A stretch of DNA of 64,000 bases from Schistocerca nitens. Lineage: Eukaryota; Arthropoda; Insecta; Orthoptera; Acrididae. The stretch covers positions 645,912,974-645,976,973 of the forward strand of contig NC_064616.1 of the NCBI RefSeq assembly GCF_023898315.1, given 5' to 3'. This document shows positions 40,182 to 50,879 of the stretch, piece by piece (within the stretch, counting starts at the first letter, position 1; each line of letters starts with the position of its first letter). Below the pieces are notes generated by a model. The model was not told where the DNA came from. It made no database searches and was given only the letters and a program-made list of their open reading frames with translations. A program made the position numbers and the translations under genes.

Positions 40182-40639
40182 GACATTGATTTGAAATTCA
40201 TGTTGTGAGATCTTTCATCTCCAGCACAGACTTCTTCTTTCCAACAATTTCCAGGTGGAGAGGGGATGGGGGAGAGATGGGAGAGGGGGAAGAGATGGGA
40301 AGGGCTGGGGGATTTCCCAGAAGAGAACAGGTGGCTCAGAACTGAACAGATGTCCGTTTTTCCCAAAGGGGTGGGGGGTTTCTCAGGAGGACTGATCATC
40401 CCCAGGGGGTCATAAATCAACTCTCAAGGGGTCGTAAGCTATTTAGCAAAACAATAGGTTAAGAGGAGAGGAGGGGAGGGGATAAGTGTGGGGGGACATC
40501 TGCATTTCTATTATCCCACCAAAATTTGAAATTTCCACTACCGCCAATAGAGGAGGTGTGTGGGAGAGGGCGGATGTTTGGCAACATTGCAGACTATCTT
40601 CAAAGCCCCTTTATCCCACTACTCCTAAATATGAGAGGA

Positions 40640-41265
40640 AGTCAAATGAAAACCTTAAATATTTAATATTTTTTATTGAACAAAAGTGGAACACAAGTTT
40701 ATCATTTTTCAATATAGTCTTCCTGTTGTTCAACACCCTTCCTCCAGTGCATAGGAAGCACAGGGTTCACCTCAAAAATAGTTCTTTTAGTCCTTTGCAC
40801 AGCCACTTGTGCACTGCCTGCTGTGCCTCTTCTTCAGAACAAAATTATTTCTCTCCCCTCACCTCTTTGAGTGGTCCAGTTACGTGATAATCACTCAATG
40901 TGAGGTCTGGTAAGTGTGTTACCAAACAACGCCTCGTTCATCTAAAAGAGAGTTAGAAAAACCTTACCTGCAGATGGCTAAGCCCAGAATTCTTTGGTTT
41001 TGGCGATGATGAATAGCGCCATTCCTTGCTTGCTCCCTGTTTCTTTCGGTTTGGTGGTAGTGTACCCAGATTTTGTCTCCTGCAACGATTCTCAGGAAGA
41101 AGCCATCACCTTCTGCTTCAAAGTCACGCAAAAGTTCTTTACAGACGTCAATGCATCACTCTTTCAGTTGTGGAGTGAGCTGCCATGACACCCATCTCAC
41201 AGAGACTTTGGAAAACTTAAGCACGTCATGTGTTATGTGATGAGATGAGCTATTACTTGTGTTCC
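40640..41265 (-). mobile_element. mariner transposase remnant
   Basis: The minus strand carries fragments in the mariner order: PSAGKVFLTLF (first half of the catalytic domain, near 40,970), THLPDLTLSDYHVTGPLKEV (third catalytic D context, near 40,890) and FCSEEEAQQAVHKWL (near 40,820), followed by a short C-terminus. The second aspartate region is deleted. Stops interrupt. Terminal repeats were not found. It adjoins the unknown repeat copy B. Confidence 0.7.
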
Positions 41266-41284
41266 GATCTGCGGCTATTTCATC

Positions 41285-41765
41285 CACGTCACAGGGCGAT
41301 GTTCTACATCCACATACATACTCTGCAAGCCATCGTACCGTGGGTGGCGGAGGGTACACTGTACCACCTGTAATCATTTCCTTTCCTGTTGTACTCGCAT
41401 ATAGAGGCGGGAAAAAAGAATGTCTATATGCCTCCATATGAGCCCTAATTTCTCTTATCTCCTTACGTGAAATGTACTTTGGCGGCAGGCAGTAGAATCT
41501 TTCTACACTCAGCTTCAAATGCTGATTGTCTAAATTTTCTCAGTAGTGTTCCTCGAAAAGAATGTCGCCTATCCTCCAGGGATTCCCATTTGAGTTGCCG
41601 AAGCATCTCTGTAATACGAGTACTTCTGTGTTGTTCGAACCCACTGGTAACAAGTTTAGCAGCTGGTCACTGAATTTCTTCCATGTCGTCCTTTAATCTG
41701 ACCTGGCGCGGATCCCAAAAACTAACAGTACTCAAGAATGGCTCATACTAGTTTCCCATATGTCG
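41285..41765 (-). mobile_element. CR1-like LINE 3' fragment
   Basis: The minus strand encodes RQVRLKDDMEEIQ, HRSTRITEMLRQLKWESLED and RHSFRGTLLRKFRQSAFEAE, then KEIREIRAHMEAYRHSFFP, the C-terminal portion of the family also seen at 36,451 and 49,986. The reading frame is broken in at least two places. It ends near the VRWLAEYVCGC 3' tail. Confidence 0.75.
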
Positions 41766-42430
41766 TCTCCATCACATATTAACCACACTTTCCATCCCAG
41801 TGGCATCAACGGCTGCAGTAGACTCACATCACAATGCAATGTACTCCAACCAGGCACTGAACGTTTGTCACAGAAGCCACAGCACTTCCAAACTTTCGAC
41901 TCTATTCACACACTTGCTGCAATTATAGATATGTATCACCATACTGTACTTACATTCGCTGATGGATTCCTATATGTTTCGTACCCTCACTGCTCAGAAA
42001 ACTTATGACCGAACACAGTTCTTCCTTGCTGCATGTCGCAAGAGCGACAGCCATTTGAAACTGCAGTCGTCTATTCACAGCTCCAGAGAGGCAAGATTTG
42101 TCTTTAGCTCTTCCTGTGTTTTACTAGGAGTGTGTTTCTTAAATTTCGTGCGTGTTTTTCTATTTAAGAATCTAATCCCGCGTTTTCAACTAAGTGTAAA
42201 TTCAGGCAGTCTGTAGCACAGTTTTCATTTCTTCTGAACAACCTGCTACACAGCTCATTAAGGCATCAGCGTCCATTGGTGACACACAAGGAGGTTAGTA
42301 AGTTACATTCTACAGTCTGTCCAAAGGATTGACGCTTCGGTAGGAACATGTGGAGGCGTGGAACACACACGTAATCTGACATTTTCAACTGTCACACAGG
42401 CGAACTATTCACTTTATAAACATGGAAACT
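41766..42430. other. Unassigned interval
   Basis: Two short overlapping open frames (41,760-42,216) with no recognisable motif; no element ends seen. Confidence 0.4.
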
Positions 42431-42442
42431 GCATCAATGTGT

Positions 42443-42643
42443 CCAAAAAATGGTTCAAATGGCTCTGAGCACTATGGGACTCAACAGCTGTGGTCATAAG
42501 TCCCCTAGAACTTAGAACTACTTAAACCTAACTAACCTAAGGACATCACACACATCCATGCCCGAGGCAGGATTCGAACCTGCGACCGTAGCAGTCGCGC
42601 GGTTCCTGACTGAGCGCCTAGAACCGCTAGACCACCACGGCCG
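42443..42643 (-). mobile_element. tRNA-derived SINE, family 1
   Basis: Full-length reverse copy with a perfect 12-bp target duplication GCATCAATGTGT (42,431-42,442 and 42,644-42,655). Confidence 0.92.
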
Positions 42644-42655
42644 GCATCAATGTGT

Positions 42656-43269
42656 TACTCTACGTTTTGGGTTTAGTTTTATCTGCGGTAACAAATTATT
42701 AAGACGATATACGGACAGTTAACGACAATTCATTTTCTCACAATGTTACCGAATTTCAACATGCGTGACACTTTTTTGTTATTTAAGTTAGGTGACTACT
42801 TTATGCGAATGAAATCTTAAGAATAAATCATATTTTCATATGATCAAACCAGAACTCTATCGGAGATCTCTAATGCGAGATAATTTGAGTTAGAAATGGC
42901 GCACAATTTCCGCTCGTGCTTCATCCACTAATCGGGGGCCCGTACGGTTTCGTCACGAGAAAGAGATGGCTATTGGTTTGTAATGAAACAGTTATTAATT
43001 TTTCTGATCCACCTACTTAATTCTTACACAACAAAAAATAACATTAAGCGTGTATATCATGGTGGGAAAACGCCAACCCCTAGTGTTTAGAAAGAACAGA
43101 AGCGATACAAAAAACAGGGCCTCTGTTTTACTGCAGTCATATTGTAAACAGTAATATTTATGTTGTGAGATACGGACTGAATTCCTGAGATGAACTTCCT
43201 TTAGAATTAGTTTCTATTACGGCCTTATTAAAGTCTCAAAACTTACGACGATGTAATTTTGTTGTGTAG
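42656..43269. other. Unassigned AT-rich interval
   Basis: About 0.6 kb without recognised coding sequence or repeat, between a SINE and the 5' end of the esterase-type LINE. Its last part may be the LINE 5' flank. Confidence 0.4.
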
Positions 43270-44121
43270 GTGATTCTTGTAGACGTAAACTGCGCATGCC
43301 AAACATCGTCCCGTCTGTCCCCAGATCGGTCTGCCGCTGTGGTTGCCCCGGTTGCTGCCCGCAGTGGGGCTGAGCCCTCGCCTGTGGTTGATTGGGAGGT
43401 CGTTCCAAGGCGTGGCAGGCAGCGAAAGACGTTCCCGGAGGCTGATCAGAAAGCCTCCCCGGTGCGTCTGACAAACAGGTTTCAGGCACTGTCTCTGGCT
43501 GAGCCAGATACAGCTGCCTGCCCTGTTTCAGAGGATGATTCTCAGCCTTCAAGGTCTGGGCAATCGCATAGGGTGGGCTTATTGGTAGTTGGGAGCTCCA
43601 ATGTTAAGCGCGTAATGGGGCCCCTTAGGGATATGGCGGCTAAGGAGGGGAAGAAATCCAGTGTGCACTCCGTGTGCATTCCGGGTGGAGTCATTCCTGA
43701 TGTGGAAAGGGTCCTTCCGGATGCCATGAAGAGCACAGGGTGCAGCCAGCTGCAGGTGGTGGCACATGTCGGCACTAATGACGTGTGTCGCTTTGGATCT
43801 GAGGAAATATTCTCTGGATTCCAGCGGCTATCTGATTTGGTGAAGGCTGCCGGTCTTGCTTACGAGATTAAGGCAGAGCTCACCATCTGCAGCATCGTTG
43901 ACAGAACCGACTGCGGACCTTTGCTGCAGAGCCGGGTGGAGGGTCTGAGTCAGAGGCTCAGACGGTTTTGCGACCGTGTTGGATGCAGATTCCTTGACTT
44001 GCGCCATAGGGTGTTGGGGTTTCGGGTTCCGCTGAATAGGTCAAGAGTTCACTACACTCAGCTGGCGGCTACACGGGTGGCGGAGGCTGTGTGGCGTGGA
44101 CTGGGCGGTTTTTTAGGTTAG
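43270..44121 (+). CDS. LINE ORF1, SGNH/GDSL-esterase-like
   Basis: In CR1/L2-type LINEs ORF1 often carries an esterase-like domain of uncertain role in RNP assembly or membrane passage. Here a basic, low-complexity N-part is followed by block I LLVVGSSNVKRVMGP (nucleophile-region GSSN, 43,585), block III VAHVGTNDVCRFGSEE (GTND, 43,771) and a C-terminal RVHYTQLAATRVAEAV (catalytic His region, 44,045). The frame is open for 283 codons but begins at GTG just after a TAG, and the first ATG lies inside the domain, so the natural start is lost to 5' truncation. The last 31 bases overlap the ORF2 frame in another phase, compatible with re-initiation or frameshifting in this clade. Confidence 0.8.
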   Translation: MILVDVNCACQTSSRLSPDRSAAVVAPVAARSGAEPSPVVDWEVVPRRGRQRKTFPEADQKASPVRLTNRFQALSLAEPDTAACPVSEDDSQPSRSGQSHRVGLLVVGSSNVKRVMGPLRDMAAKEGKKSSVHSVCIPGGVIPDVERVLPDAMKSTGCSQLQVVAHVGTNDVCRFGSEEIFSGFQRLSDLVKAAGLAYEIKAELTICSIVDRTDCGPLLQSRVEGLSQRLRRFCDRVGCRFLDLRHRVLGFRVPLNRSRVHYTQLAATRVAEAVWRGLGGFLG

Positions 44122-46144
44122 AAGGCCTCTGGAAAATACGGGGTGGGCTGCAATGTCAGAGGGTGCATGGCCAATACAGGACGTGCTTGGATCAAGGAAC
44201 AGTCGGAATTGTAGTTGTAAATTGTTGTAATTGTGCTGGGAAAGCTCCTGAGCTACAAGCGCTAATAGAAAGCACAGAAGCTGAAATCGTTATAGGTACA
44301 GAAAGCTGGCTAAAGCCTGAAATAAGTTCTGCAGAATTTTTTACGAAGTCTCAGACGGTGTTCAGGAAAGATAGATTAGGCAGAATTGGTGGTGGAGTGT
44401 TTGTGTCTGTCAGTAGCGGTTTATCTTGTAGTGAAGTCGAAGTAGATACTCCATGCGAATTGGTATGGGTGGAGGTTATACTTATCAGCCGAACTAAGTT
44501 AGTAATTGGCTCCTCCTACCGACCCCCAGACTCCGATGATATAGTTGCTGAACAGTTCAGAGAAAATTTGAGTCTGGTAACAAATAAATACCCCACTCAT
44601 ACGGTTATAGTTGGTGGGGACTTCAACCTTCCCTCGATATGTTGGCAAAAATACTTGTTCAAAACCGGTGGTAGGCAGAAAACATCTTCCGAGATTGTCC
44701 TAAATGCTTTCTCCGAAAATTATTTCGAACAGTTAGTCCACGAACCCACGCGAATTGTAAATGGTTGCGACAACACACTTGACCTCTTAGCCACCAACAA
44801 TCCAGAGCTAATAGAGAGCATCATGAGTGATACAGGGATTAGTGATCACAGGGTCGTTGTAGCTAGGCTCAATACAGTTTCTTCCAAATCCACCAGAAAC
44901 AAACGCAAAATAATTTTATTTAAAAAAGCGGATAAAGTGTTACTAGAAGCCTTCCTAAGAGACAATCTCCATTCCTTCAGAACTGACTATGCACATGTAG
45001 ACGAGATGTGGCTCAAATTCAAAGATATAGTAGCAACAGCAATTGAGAGATTCATACCTCATAAGTTGGTAAGAGATGGAACTGATCCCCCATGGTACAC
45101 AAATCAGGTCCGAACGCTGTTGCAGAGGCAACGGAAAAAGCATGCGAAGTTCAGAAGAACGCGAAATCCCGAAGATTGGCTAAAATTTACAGACGCGCGA
45201 AATTTGGCACGGACTTCGATGCGAGATGCCTTTAATAGGTTCCACAACGAAACATTGTCTCGAAATTTGGTAGAAAATCCGAAGACATTCTGGTCGTATG
45301 TAAAGTACACAAGCGGCAAGACGCAGTCAATACTTTCGCTGCGCAGTGCCGATGGTACTGTTACCGACGACTGTGCCGCTAAAGCGGAGTTATTGAACGC
45401 AGTTTTCCAAAATTCCTTCACCAGGGAAGACGAATGGAATATTCCAGAATTTGAAACACGAACAGCTGCTAGCATGAGTTTCTTAGAAGTGGATACCTTA
45501 GGGGTTGCGAAGCAACTCAAATCGCTTGATACGGGCAAGTCTTCATGTCCACACTGTATACCGATTAGATTCCTTTCAGATTACGCTGACACAATAGCTC
45601 CCTACTTAGCAATTATATACAACCGCTCGCTCACCGATAGATCTGTACCTACAGATTGGAAAATTGCGCAGGTCGCACCAGTGTTTAAGAAGGGTAGTAG
45701 GAGTAATCCATCTAACTACAGACCTATATCATTGACGTCGGTTTGCAGCAGGGTTTTGGAGCATATACTGTATTCAAACATCATGAATCACCTCGAAGGG
45801 AACGATCTATTGATACGTAATCAGCATGGTTTCAGAAAACATCGTTCTTGTGCAACGCAGCTAGCTCTTTATTCGCACGAAGTAATGGCCGCTATCGACA
45901 GGGGATCTCAGGTTGATTCCGTATTTCTGGATTTCCGGAAGGTTTTTGACACCGTTCCTCACAAGCGACTTCTAATCAAGCTGCGGGCCTATGGGGTATC
46001 GTCTCAGTTGTGCGACTGGATTCGTGATTTCCTGTCAGGAAGGTCGCAGTTCGTAGTAATAGACGGCAAATCATCGAGTAAAACTAAAGTGATATCAGGT
46101 GTTCCCCAGGGAAGCGTCCTGGGACCTCTGCTGTTCCTGATCTA
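44091..46144 (+). pseudogene. LINE ORF2, endonuclease and first half of RT
   Basis: Apurinic-type endonuclease: VVVNCCNCAGKAPELQALI, IVIGTESWLKPE (catalytic E), VIGSSYRPPD, VIVGGDFNLPS (D, N) and GISDHRVVVA (44,840). A basic linker follows, then RT: WKIAQVAPVFKKGS, SNYRPISLTSVCSRVLEHIL, NQHGFRKHRSCATQL, motif A FLDFRKVFDTVPH (usual KAFD is KVFD) and motif B GVPQGSVLGPLLFLIY, where the Tc1 begins. No stop in 2.0 kb. The frame extends upstream to a GTG at 44,091 without an ATG, so the true start is unclear. The motif C aspartates lie beyond the Tc1, so the protein is split inside the palm. Confidence 0.88.
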
Positions 46145-47566
46145 CACTCCTGGAAATGGAAAAAAGAACACATTGACACCGGTGTGTCAGACCCACCATA
46201 CTTGCTCCGGACACTGCGAGAGGGCTGTACAAGTAATGATCACACGCACGGCACAGCGGACACACCAGGAACCGCGGTGTTGGCCGTCGAATGGCGCTAG
46301 CTGCGCAGCATTTGTGCACCGCCGCCGTCAGTGTCAGCCAGTTTGCCGTGGCATACGGAGCTCCATCGCAGTCTTTAACACTGGTAGCATGCCGCGACAG
46401 CGTGGACGTGAACCGTATGTGCAGTTGACGGACTTTGAGCGAGGGCGTATAGTGGGCATGCGGGAGGCCGGGTGGACGTACCGCCGAATTGCTCAACACG
46501 TGGGGCGTGAGGTCTCCACAGTACATCGATGTTGTCGCCAGTGGCCGGCGGAAGGTGCACGTGCCCGTCGACCTGGGACCGCACCGCAGCGACGCACGGA
46601 TGCACGCCAAGACCGTAGGATCCTACGCAGTGCCGTAGGGGACCGCACCGCCACTTCCCAGCAAATTAGGGACACTGTTGCTCCTGGGGTATCGGCGAGG
46701 ACCATTCGCAACCGTCTCCATGAAGCTGGGCTACGGTCCCGCACACCGTTAGGCCGTCTTCCGCTCACGCCCCAACATCGTGCAGCCCGCCTCCAGTGGT
46801 GTCGCGACAGGCGTGAATGGAGGGACGAATGGAGACGTGTCATCTTCAGCGATGAGAGTCGCTTCTGCCTTGGTGCCAATGATGGTCGTATGCGTGTTTG
46901 GCGCCGTGCAGGTGAGCGCCACAATCAGGACTGCATACGACCGAGGCACACAGGGCCAACACCCGGCATCATGGTGTGGGGAGCGATCTCCTACACTGGC
47001 CGTACACCACTGGTGATCGTCGAGGGGACACTGAATAGTGCACGGTACATCCAAACCGTCATCGAACCCATCGTTCTACCATTCCTAGACCGGCAAGGGA
47101 ACTTGCTGTTCCAACAGGACAATGCACGTCCGCATGTATCCCGTGCCACCCAACGTGCTCTAGAAGGTGTAAGTCAACTACCCTGGTCAGCAAGATCTCC
47201 GGATCTGTCCCCCATTGAGCATGTTTGGGACTGGATGAAGCGTCGTCTCACGCGGTCTGCACGTCCAGCACGAACGCTGGTCCAACTGAGGCGCCAGGTG
47301 GAAATGGCATGGCAAGCCGTTCCACAGGACTACATCCAGCATCTCTACGATCGTCTCCATGGGAGAATAGCAGGCTGCATTGCTGCAAAAGGTGGATATA
47401 CACTGTACTAGTGCCGACATTGTGCATGCTCTGTTGCCTGTGTCTATGTGCCTGTGGTTCTGTCAGTGTGATCATGTGATGTATCTGACCCCAGGAATGT
47501 GTCAATAAAGTTTCCCCTTCCTGGGACAATGAATTCACGGTGTTCTTATTTCAATTTCCAGGAGTG
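46145..47566 (+). mobile_element. Tc1-type transposon, apparently complete (copy 2)
   Basis: Same element as 23,007-24,429, with TA at 46,143 and 47,567. Restoring the site to a single TA gives the uninterrupted LINE peptide LIYINDLGDN, a coding-level empty-site proof. Differences from copy 1 are few (about eight residues in the transposase). Confidence 0.96.
46389..47411 (+). CDS. Tc1-family DDE transposase, 340 residues, intact
   Basis: Same architecture as at 23,251: two helix-turn-helix motifs, then D (VIFSDESRFCL), D (LLFQQDNARPH) and E (SPDLSPIEHVWDW), again with 32 residues between the second D and E by my count. Differences from copy 1 include R for S in HVGREVST, P for S in CRQWPAEG, C for R in NQDCIRP and S for P in LPWSARS. 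Because the element's 5' leader happens to be open and in phase with the LINE frame, the transposase frame is continuous with ORF2 from 44,091. The normal product most likely starts at the ATG at 46,389. AATAAA at about 47,504. Confidence 0.92.
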   Translation: MPRQRGREPYVQLTDFERGRIVGMREAGWTYRRIAQHVGREVSTVHRCCRQWPAEGARARRPGTAPQRRTDARQDRRILRSAVGDRTATSQQIRDTVAPGVSARTIRNRLHEAGLRSRTPLGRLPLTPQHRAARLQWCRDRREWRDEWRRVIFSDESRFCLGANDGRMRVWRRAGERHNQDCIRPRHTGPTPGIMVWGAISYTGRTPLVIVEGTLNSARYIQTVIEPIVLPFLDRQGNLLFQQDNARPHVSRATQRALEGVSQLPWSARSPDLSPIEHVWDWMKRRLTRSARPARTLVQLRRQVEMAWQAVPQDYIQHLYDRLHGRIAGCIAAKGGYTLY

Positions 47567-47568
47567 TA

Positions 47569-48359
47569 TATAAATGACCTGGGTGACAATCTGAGCAGTT
47601 CTCTTAGGTTGTTCGCAGATGATGCTGTAATTTACCGTCTAGTAAGGTCAGCCGAAGACCAGTATCAGTTGCAAAGCGATTTAGAAAAGATTTCTGTATG
47701 GTGTGGCAGGTGGCAGTTGACGCTAAATAACGAAAAGTGTGATGTGATCCACATGAGTTCCAAAAGAAATCCGTTGGAATTCGATTACTTGATAAATAGT
47801 ACAATTCTCAAGGCTGTCAATTCAACTAAGCACCTGGGTGTTAAAATTACGAACAACTTCAGTTGGAAAGACCACATAGATAATATTGTGGGGAAGGCGA
47901 GCCAAAGGTTGCGTTTCATTGGCAGGACACTTACAAGACGCAACAAGTCCACTAAAGAGACAGCTTACACTACACTCGTTCGTCCTCTGTTAGAATATTG
48001 CTGCGCGGTATGGGATCCTTACCAGGTGGGATTGACGGAGGACATCGAAAGGGTGCAAAAAAAGGGCAGCTCGTTTTGTATTATCGCGTAATAGGGGGGA
48101 GAGTGTGGCAGATATGATACGCGAATTGGGATGGAAGTCATTAAAGCAAAGACGTTTTTCGTCGCGGCGAGATCTATTTACGAAATTTCAGTCACCAACT
48201 TTCTCTTCCGAATGCGAAAATATTTTGTTGAGCCCAACCTACATAGGTAGAAATGATCATCAAAATAAAATAAGAGAAATCAGAGCTCGAACGGAAAGGT
48301 TTAGGTGTTCGTTTTTCCCGCTCGCTGTTCGGAGGTGGAATGGTAGAGAGATAGTATGA
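47569..48359 (+). pseudogene. LINE ORF2, second half of RT and C-terminus
   Basis: Continues YINDLGDNLSSSLRLFADDAV (motif C at 47,612), thumb STKHLGVKITNNFSWKDHID and PLLEYCCAVWDPYQVG, then IERVQKK. At about 48,060 one extra A in an A-run shifts the frame. The expected continuation (DMIRELGWKSLKQRRFSSRR, YIGRNDHQNKIREI, RRWNGREIV) is in the next frame from 48,105 to 48,359. So besides the Tc1, only this single-base lesion is obvious in ORF2. Confidence 0.88.
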
Positions 48360-48539
48360 TTGTGGTTCGATGAACCCTCTGCCAAGCACTTAAATGTGAA
48401 CTGCAGAGTAGTCATGTAAATGTAGATGCACTTGAACCCGCTTGTGTTCCATTTCTACGGGGATAATGGAAAAACACTGATATCACTCTCATCGCTATGG
48501 CGGATTCTTGAAGTGTGATTATCACTGTTCTCATTTAAT

Positions 48540-49261
48540 GAAATTATAATCTCCTCCACTCAATTTTCCCAAGGAGCTTCATTCGGCTATGCTCGTTGCA
48601 TGATGCTCTGCGTATCTTGACGGCTTTCTTCCAGTCTTCAGAGCTGATGGTCCTGACAGCCTTTCTTGGGAGTGCTTCGACTACAGAAACAGGAAATTTA
48701 TTATTATTCATGCCAACGTAACTTTTAATTTGGGCCCATATTAACTCTAATGGGTTGAAATGGCAGTGATAAGATGGTAGCCTAAAGACTGTATGCTCAT
48801 GTTTTTTGTCAGTTCGTAGATTTTGCACTGGGCTTATGGAGAGAAATTTTTTCCACAAGCTCCACCTTTTTAAGATCATCGCTTACGTCGACGTTTTAAC
48901 GCTGAAGCCAATCAATCATTTCCCTCTTTCGATTTGTCATGGTAGGTGCCTTGTCAATAACAACTGAATGGTAAGGAGCATTATCTAAGACTATCATTGA
49001 CGGCTTTTCAAGATTAGATATTAGTGAATCTTCTAACTACTTTGTAAATGTAACGTGGTTCATTTCTTCGTGATAATTTCCAGTTTTCTTTCACATTAGA
49101 AGCAGGAGACCGTTTGGGAGAATCCGTTGCGAAGTTCCTGCATGAAGAAGAACAAGTCTGCCCCTCTTGCCAAAACGCATTGCCATTGTTCCTTTAGCTG
49201 TTTCGTCTGTACAGCCCTGCTTGACAACGTGTTCCAGAGTGTGACCAGTAATTCCTGCAGC

Positions 49262-49294
<33 letters not shown>

Positions 49295-49560
49295 CATGAC
49301 TCTGCAAACGAATCGATATTGGTAATCCGCTTATCCGTATGACGTGTTTTCCCCAGGAGTGTTAAATTTCGATGGTTCTTCCAGCCGCCTTTTGCTTGTC
49401 GAACATTAGCTTACCAGTCTTCGCAAAAAAGTTTTTGTTTGTATTCATAACGGCAGCAGTTCTGTCGATTACTTTGTTAACGGAGAGTAGCAGGTCACCA
49501 TTAAGTTCTTCAATCTCAAAGTAGGCACACAACGCGCAAACCATTTCTCTCTATTGCTCC
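48540..49560 (-). pseudogene. DDE_3-type transposase remnant (Tc1/IS630 superfamily)
   Basis: Minus-strand peptides in order: GKRGRLVLLHAGTSQRILPNG and MNHVTFTK, IVLDNAPYHSVVIDKAPT (second catalytic D, about 48,985), then HTVFRLPSYHCHFNPLELIWAQIKS (catalytic E, about 48,745) and NNNKFPVSVVEALPRKAVRT. This matches an insect-wide DDE transposase family often annotated as uncharacterised. An (AAT)n tract at 49,262 interrupts it upstream of the first aspartate region. The N-terminal piece (49,362-49,544) is only tentatively part of it. Several stops and shifts; terminal repeats not found. Confidence 0.75.
49262..49293. repeat. (AAT)n microsatellite
   Basis: About ten AAT units inside the DDE transposase remnant; a potential but empty target of the R4-like LINE type. 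Confidence 0.95.
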
Positions 49561-49985
49561 CGTATGGCAATCCCCTGGCTAAGAGAACAACATCGAAATT
49601 TATAGCTTTCGGCGAACTTCCCACTGACACCGTTTAGTACCACACAATGAATAACAGAAACAATGAATAAAAGAATAACTCCTACAATCGTAAAACTAAA
49701 CACACAAAGTCACAGGGTGCAGCGATCACGTAGGACAGCAAGATGACGAAGTGAATCTCACTGCAGGCAGGAAGTGATGTCGTTTGGTGTAAAGGTTTGG
49801 CAACTTCGAGAGTTTGCTGTGGCTACAATTAGCGTGGTATTAGCGAAAGTGGCCCGGACCTGCCACGTTAACTTTCACTCCTTCCACTTCCGTCCTCTCT
49901 GTCAAACCCTAAAGTAATTTTGGACAGACTATAGGTTCCTATCTGCTTTTATAGTTTACTTCTTCAGTTTATCTTTCTAGCACGA
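49561..49985. other. Unassigned interval
   Basis: About 0.4 kb between a transposase remnant and a LINE. Nothing recognised. Confidence 0.4.
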
Positions 49986-49990
49986 GTAGG

Positions 49991-50850
49991 ATGTGTGCAT
50001 GCTGTGTGCAGACACAGGGGGAGCTGGCGACAGTTTGCGAACTGCTTACTGCGCTTTTGGCTATGGTCAGCCCTCCTCGTACTGCTGCCTCTGTGTGCAG
50101 TGCTGGCAAATTATCTGGCACTTCACATGAGATATCCCAGTTGTCGCTTGTTTCGTCCACGGACTCTGCTGCCAAGGCATGTCCTATTGTACCAGACATG
50201 TTGGATCTGCCCTCACAGCAGGGTGAGTGACAGGTGATAATGCATTTGCATCGCTCGAGGCAGAGGGAAAATGTGGAGGCTGACTGTCTGGCCTTGCCTG
50301 TTCGCCATGTGAATGAACAGGTGGCTGCTCCTTCAGCAGGGTCCAAGCAGGCACACACGTGCAGAGGTTTGCTAATTATTGGGAGCTCCAACTTTAGGCG
50401 TGCTATGAAGCCCCTTAGGAAAACAGTATTCAGGGCTGGAAAGAAAGTCAATGTGCACTCGGTATGCACAGATGTGCAGGCAGCCTTTCCTGCAGCTATC
50501 GAGCATGCAGTGTACAGTCGTCTACAAGTTGTGTCTCTCATCAGAACCGACAACGCCCTTCGCATGGTCTCTGAGGTCATCCTCAATTCACACAGGTGGC
50601 CAGACGAGGTGGTGAAGGCTGCTGCCCTTTCATGTGGGGTGTGAGCAAGGCTCACAATTTTCAGCAGTGTTACCAGAGATGATTGGGGTCCTTTGGTTTG
50701 AAAGTGAGTGGAGGGTCTCAACCGAAGGCTTCATCGAATGTGACAAGTCTCGGCTGCAAATTTCTAGACCTGCAGTATCGGACGAAGAATTGTAGGGCTC
50801 CCTGCAGAGTACTACATTTCACTGAGCCCTTACTTAGCTTGCACTTATTG
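49991..50850 (+). pseudogene. LINE ORF1, esterase-like, decayed
   Basis: The frame 50,234-50,644 has RGLLIIGSSNFRRAMKPLRK (GSSN block) and SRLQVVSLIRTDNALRMVSE, where GTND has become RTDN. Further C-terminal homology to 43,900-44,060 continues out of frame (WGPLV, VEGLNRRLHR, YYISLSP). Stops at about 50,229 and 50,642. The large minus-strand frame over the same bases is its antisense. Confidence 0.75.
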
Positions 50851-50879
50851 TAAATCTCTTGCCCAGCACAAAGTCGCAA

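Larger units (their letters stand above)
38460..40632 (-). repeat. Unknown repeat, copy B, interrupted by R4-like LINE
   Basis: Inverted relative of 32,443-33,245. Outer part 40,182-40,632 and inner part 38,460-38,707 are collinear with copy A, with the LINE between them placed exactly in the (AAT)n tract. The two copies lie about 5-7 kb apart in opposite orientation. Whether they are ends of one unit or two independent insertions cannot be decided here. Confidence 0.75.
43270..48430 (+). mobile_element. CR1-like LINE with esterase ORF1, disrupted by a Tc1
   Basis: The best-preserved LINE of the window: ORF1 (SGNH esterase type), ORF2 (endonuclease and RT) and a 3' end at about 48,430 with a short ATGTAG-type tail. 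The 5' end is probably truncated, since ORF1 lacks an ATG start. A 1,422-bp Tc1 sits within ORF2 at 46,145-47,566. Related decayed copies: 30,784-31,835, 36,926-37,085, 49,986-52,400 and 55,138-57,238. Confidence 0.88.

Noticed and set aside
49969-50721. 250-residue open frame on the minus strand
   Set aside because: Antisense of the esterase-type LINE ORF1 (GSSN block on the plus strand); no motif of its own.
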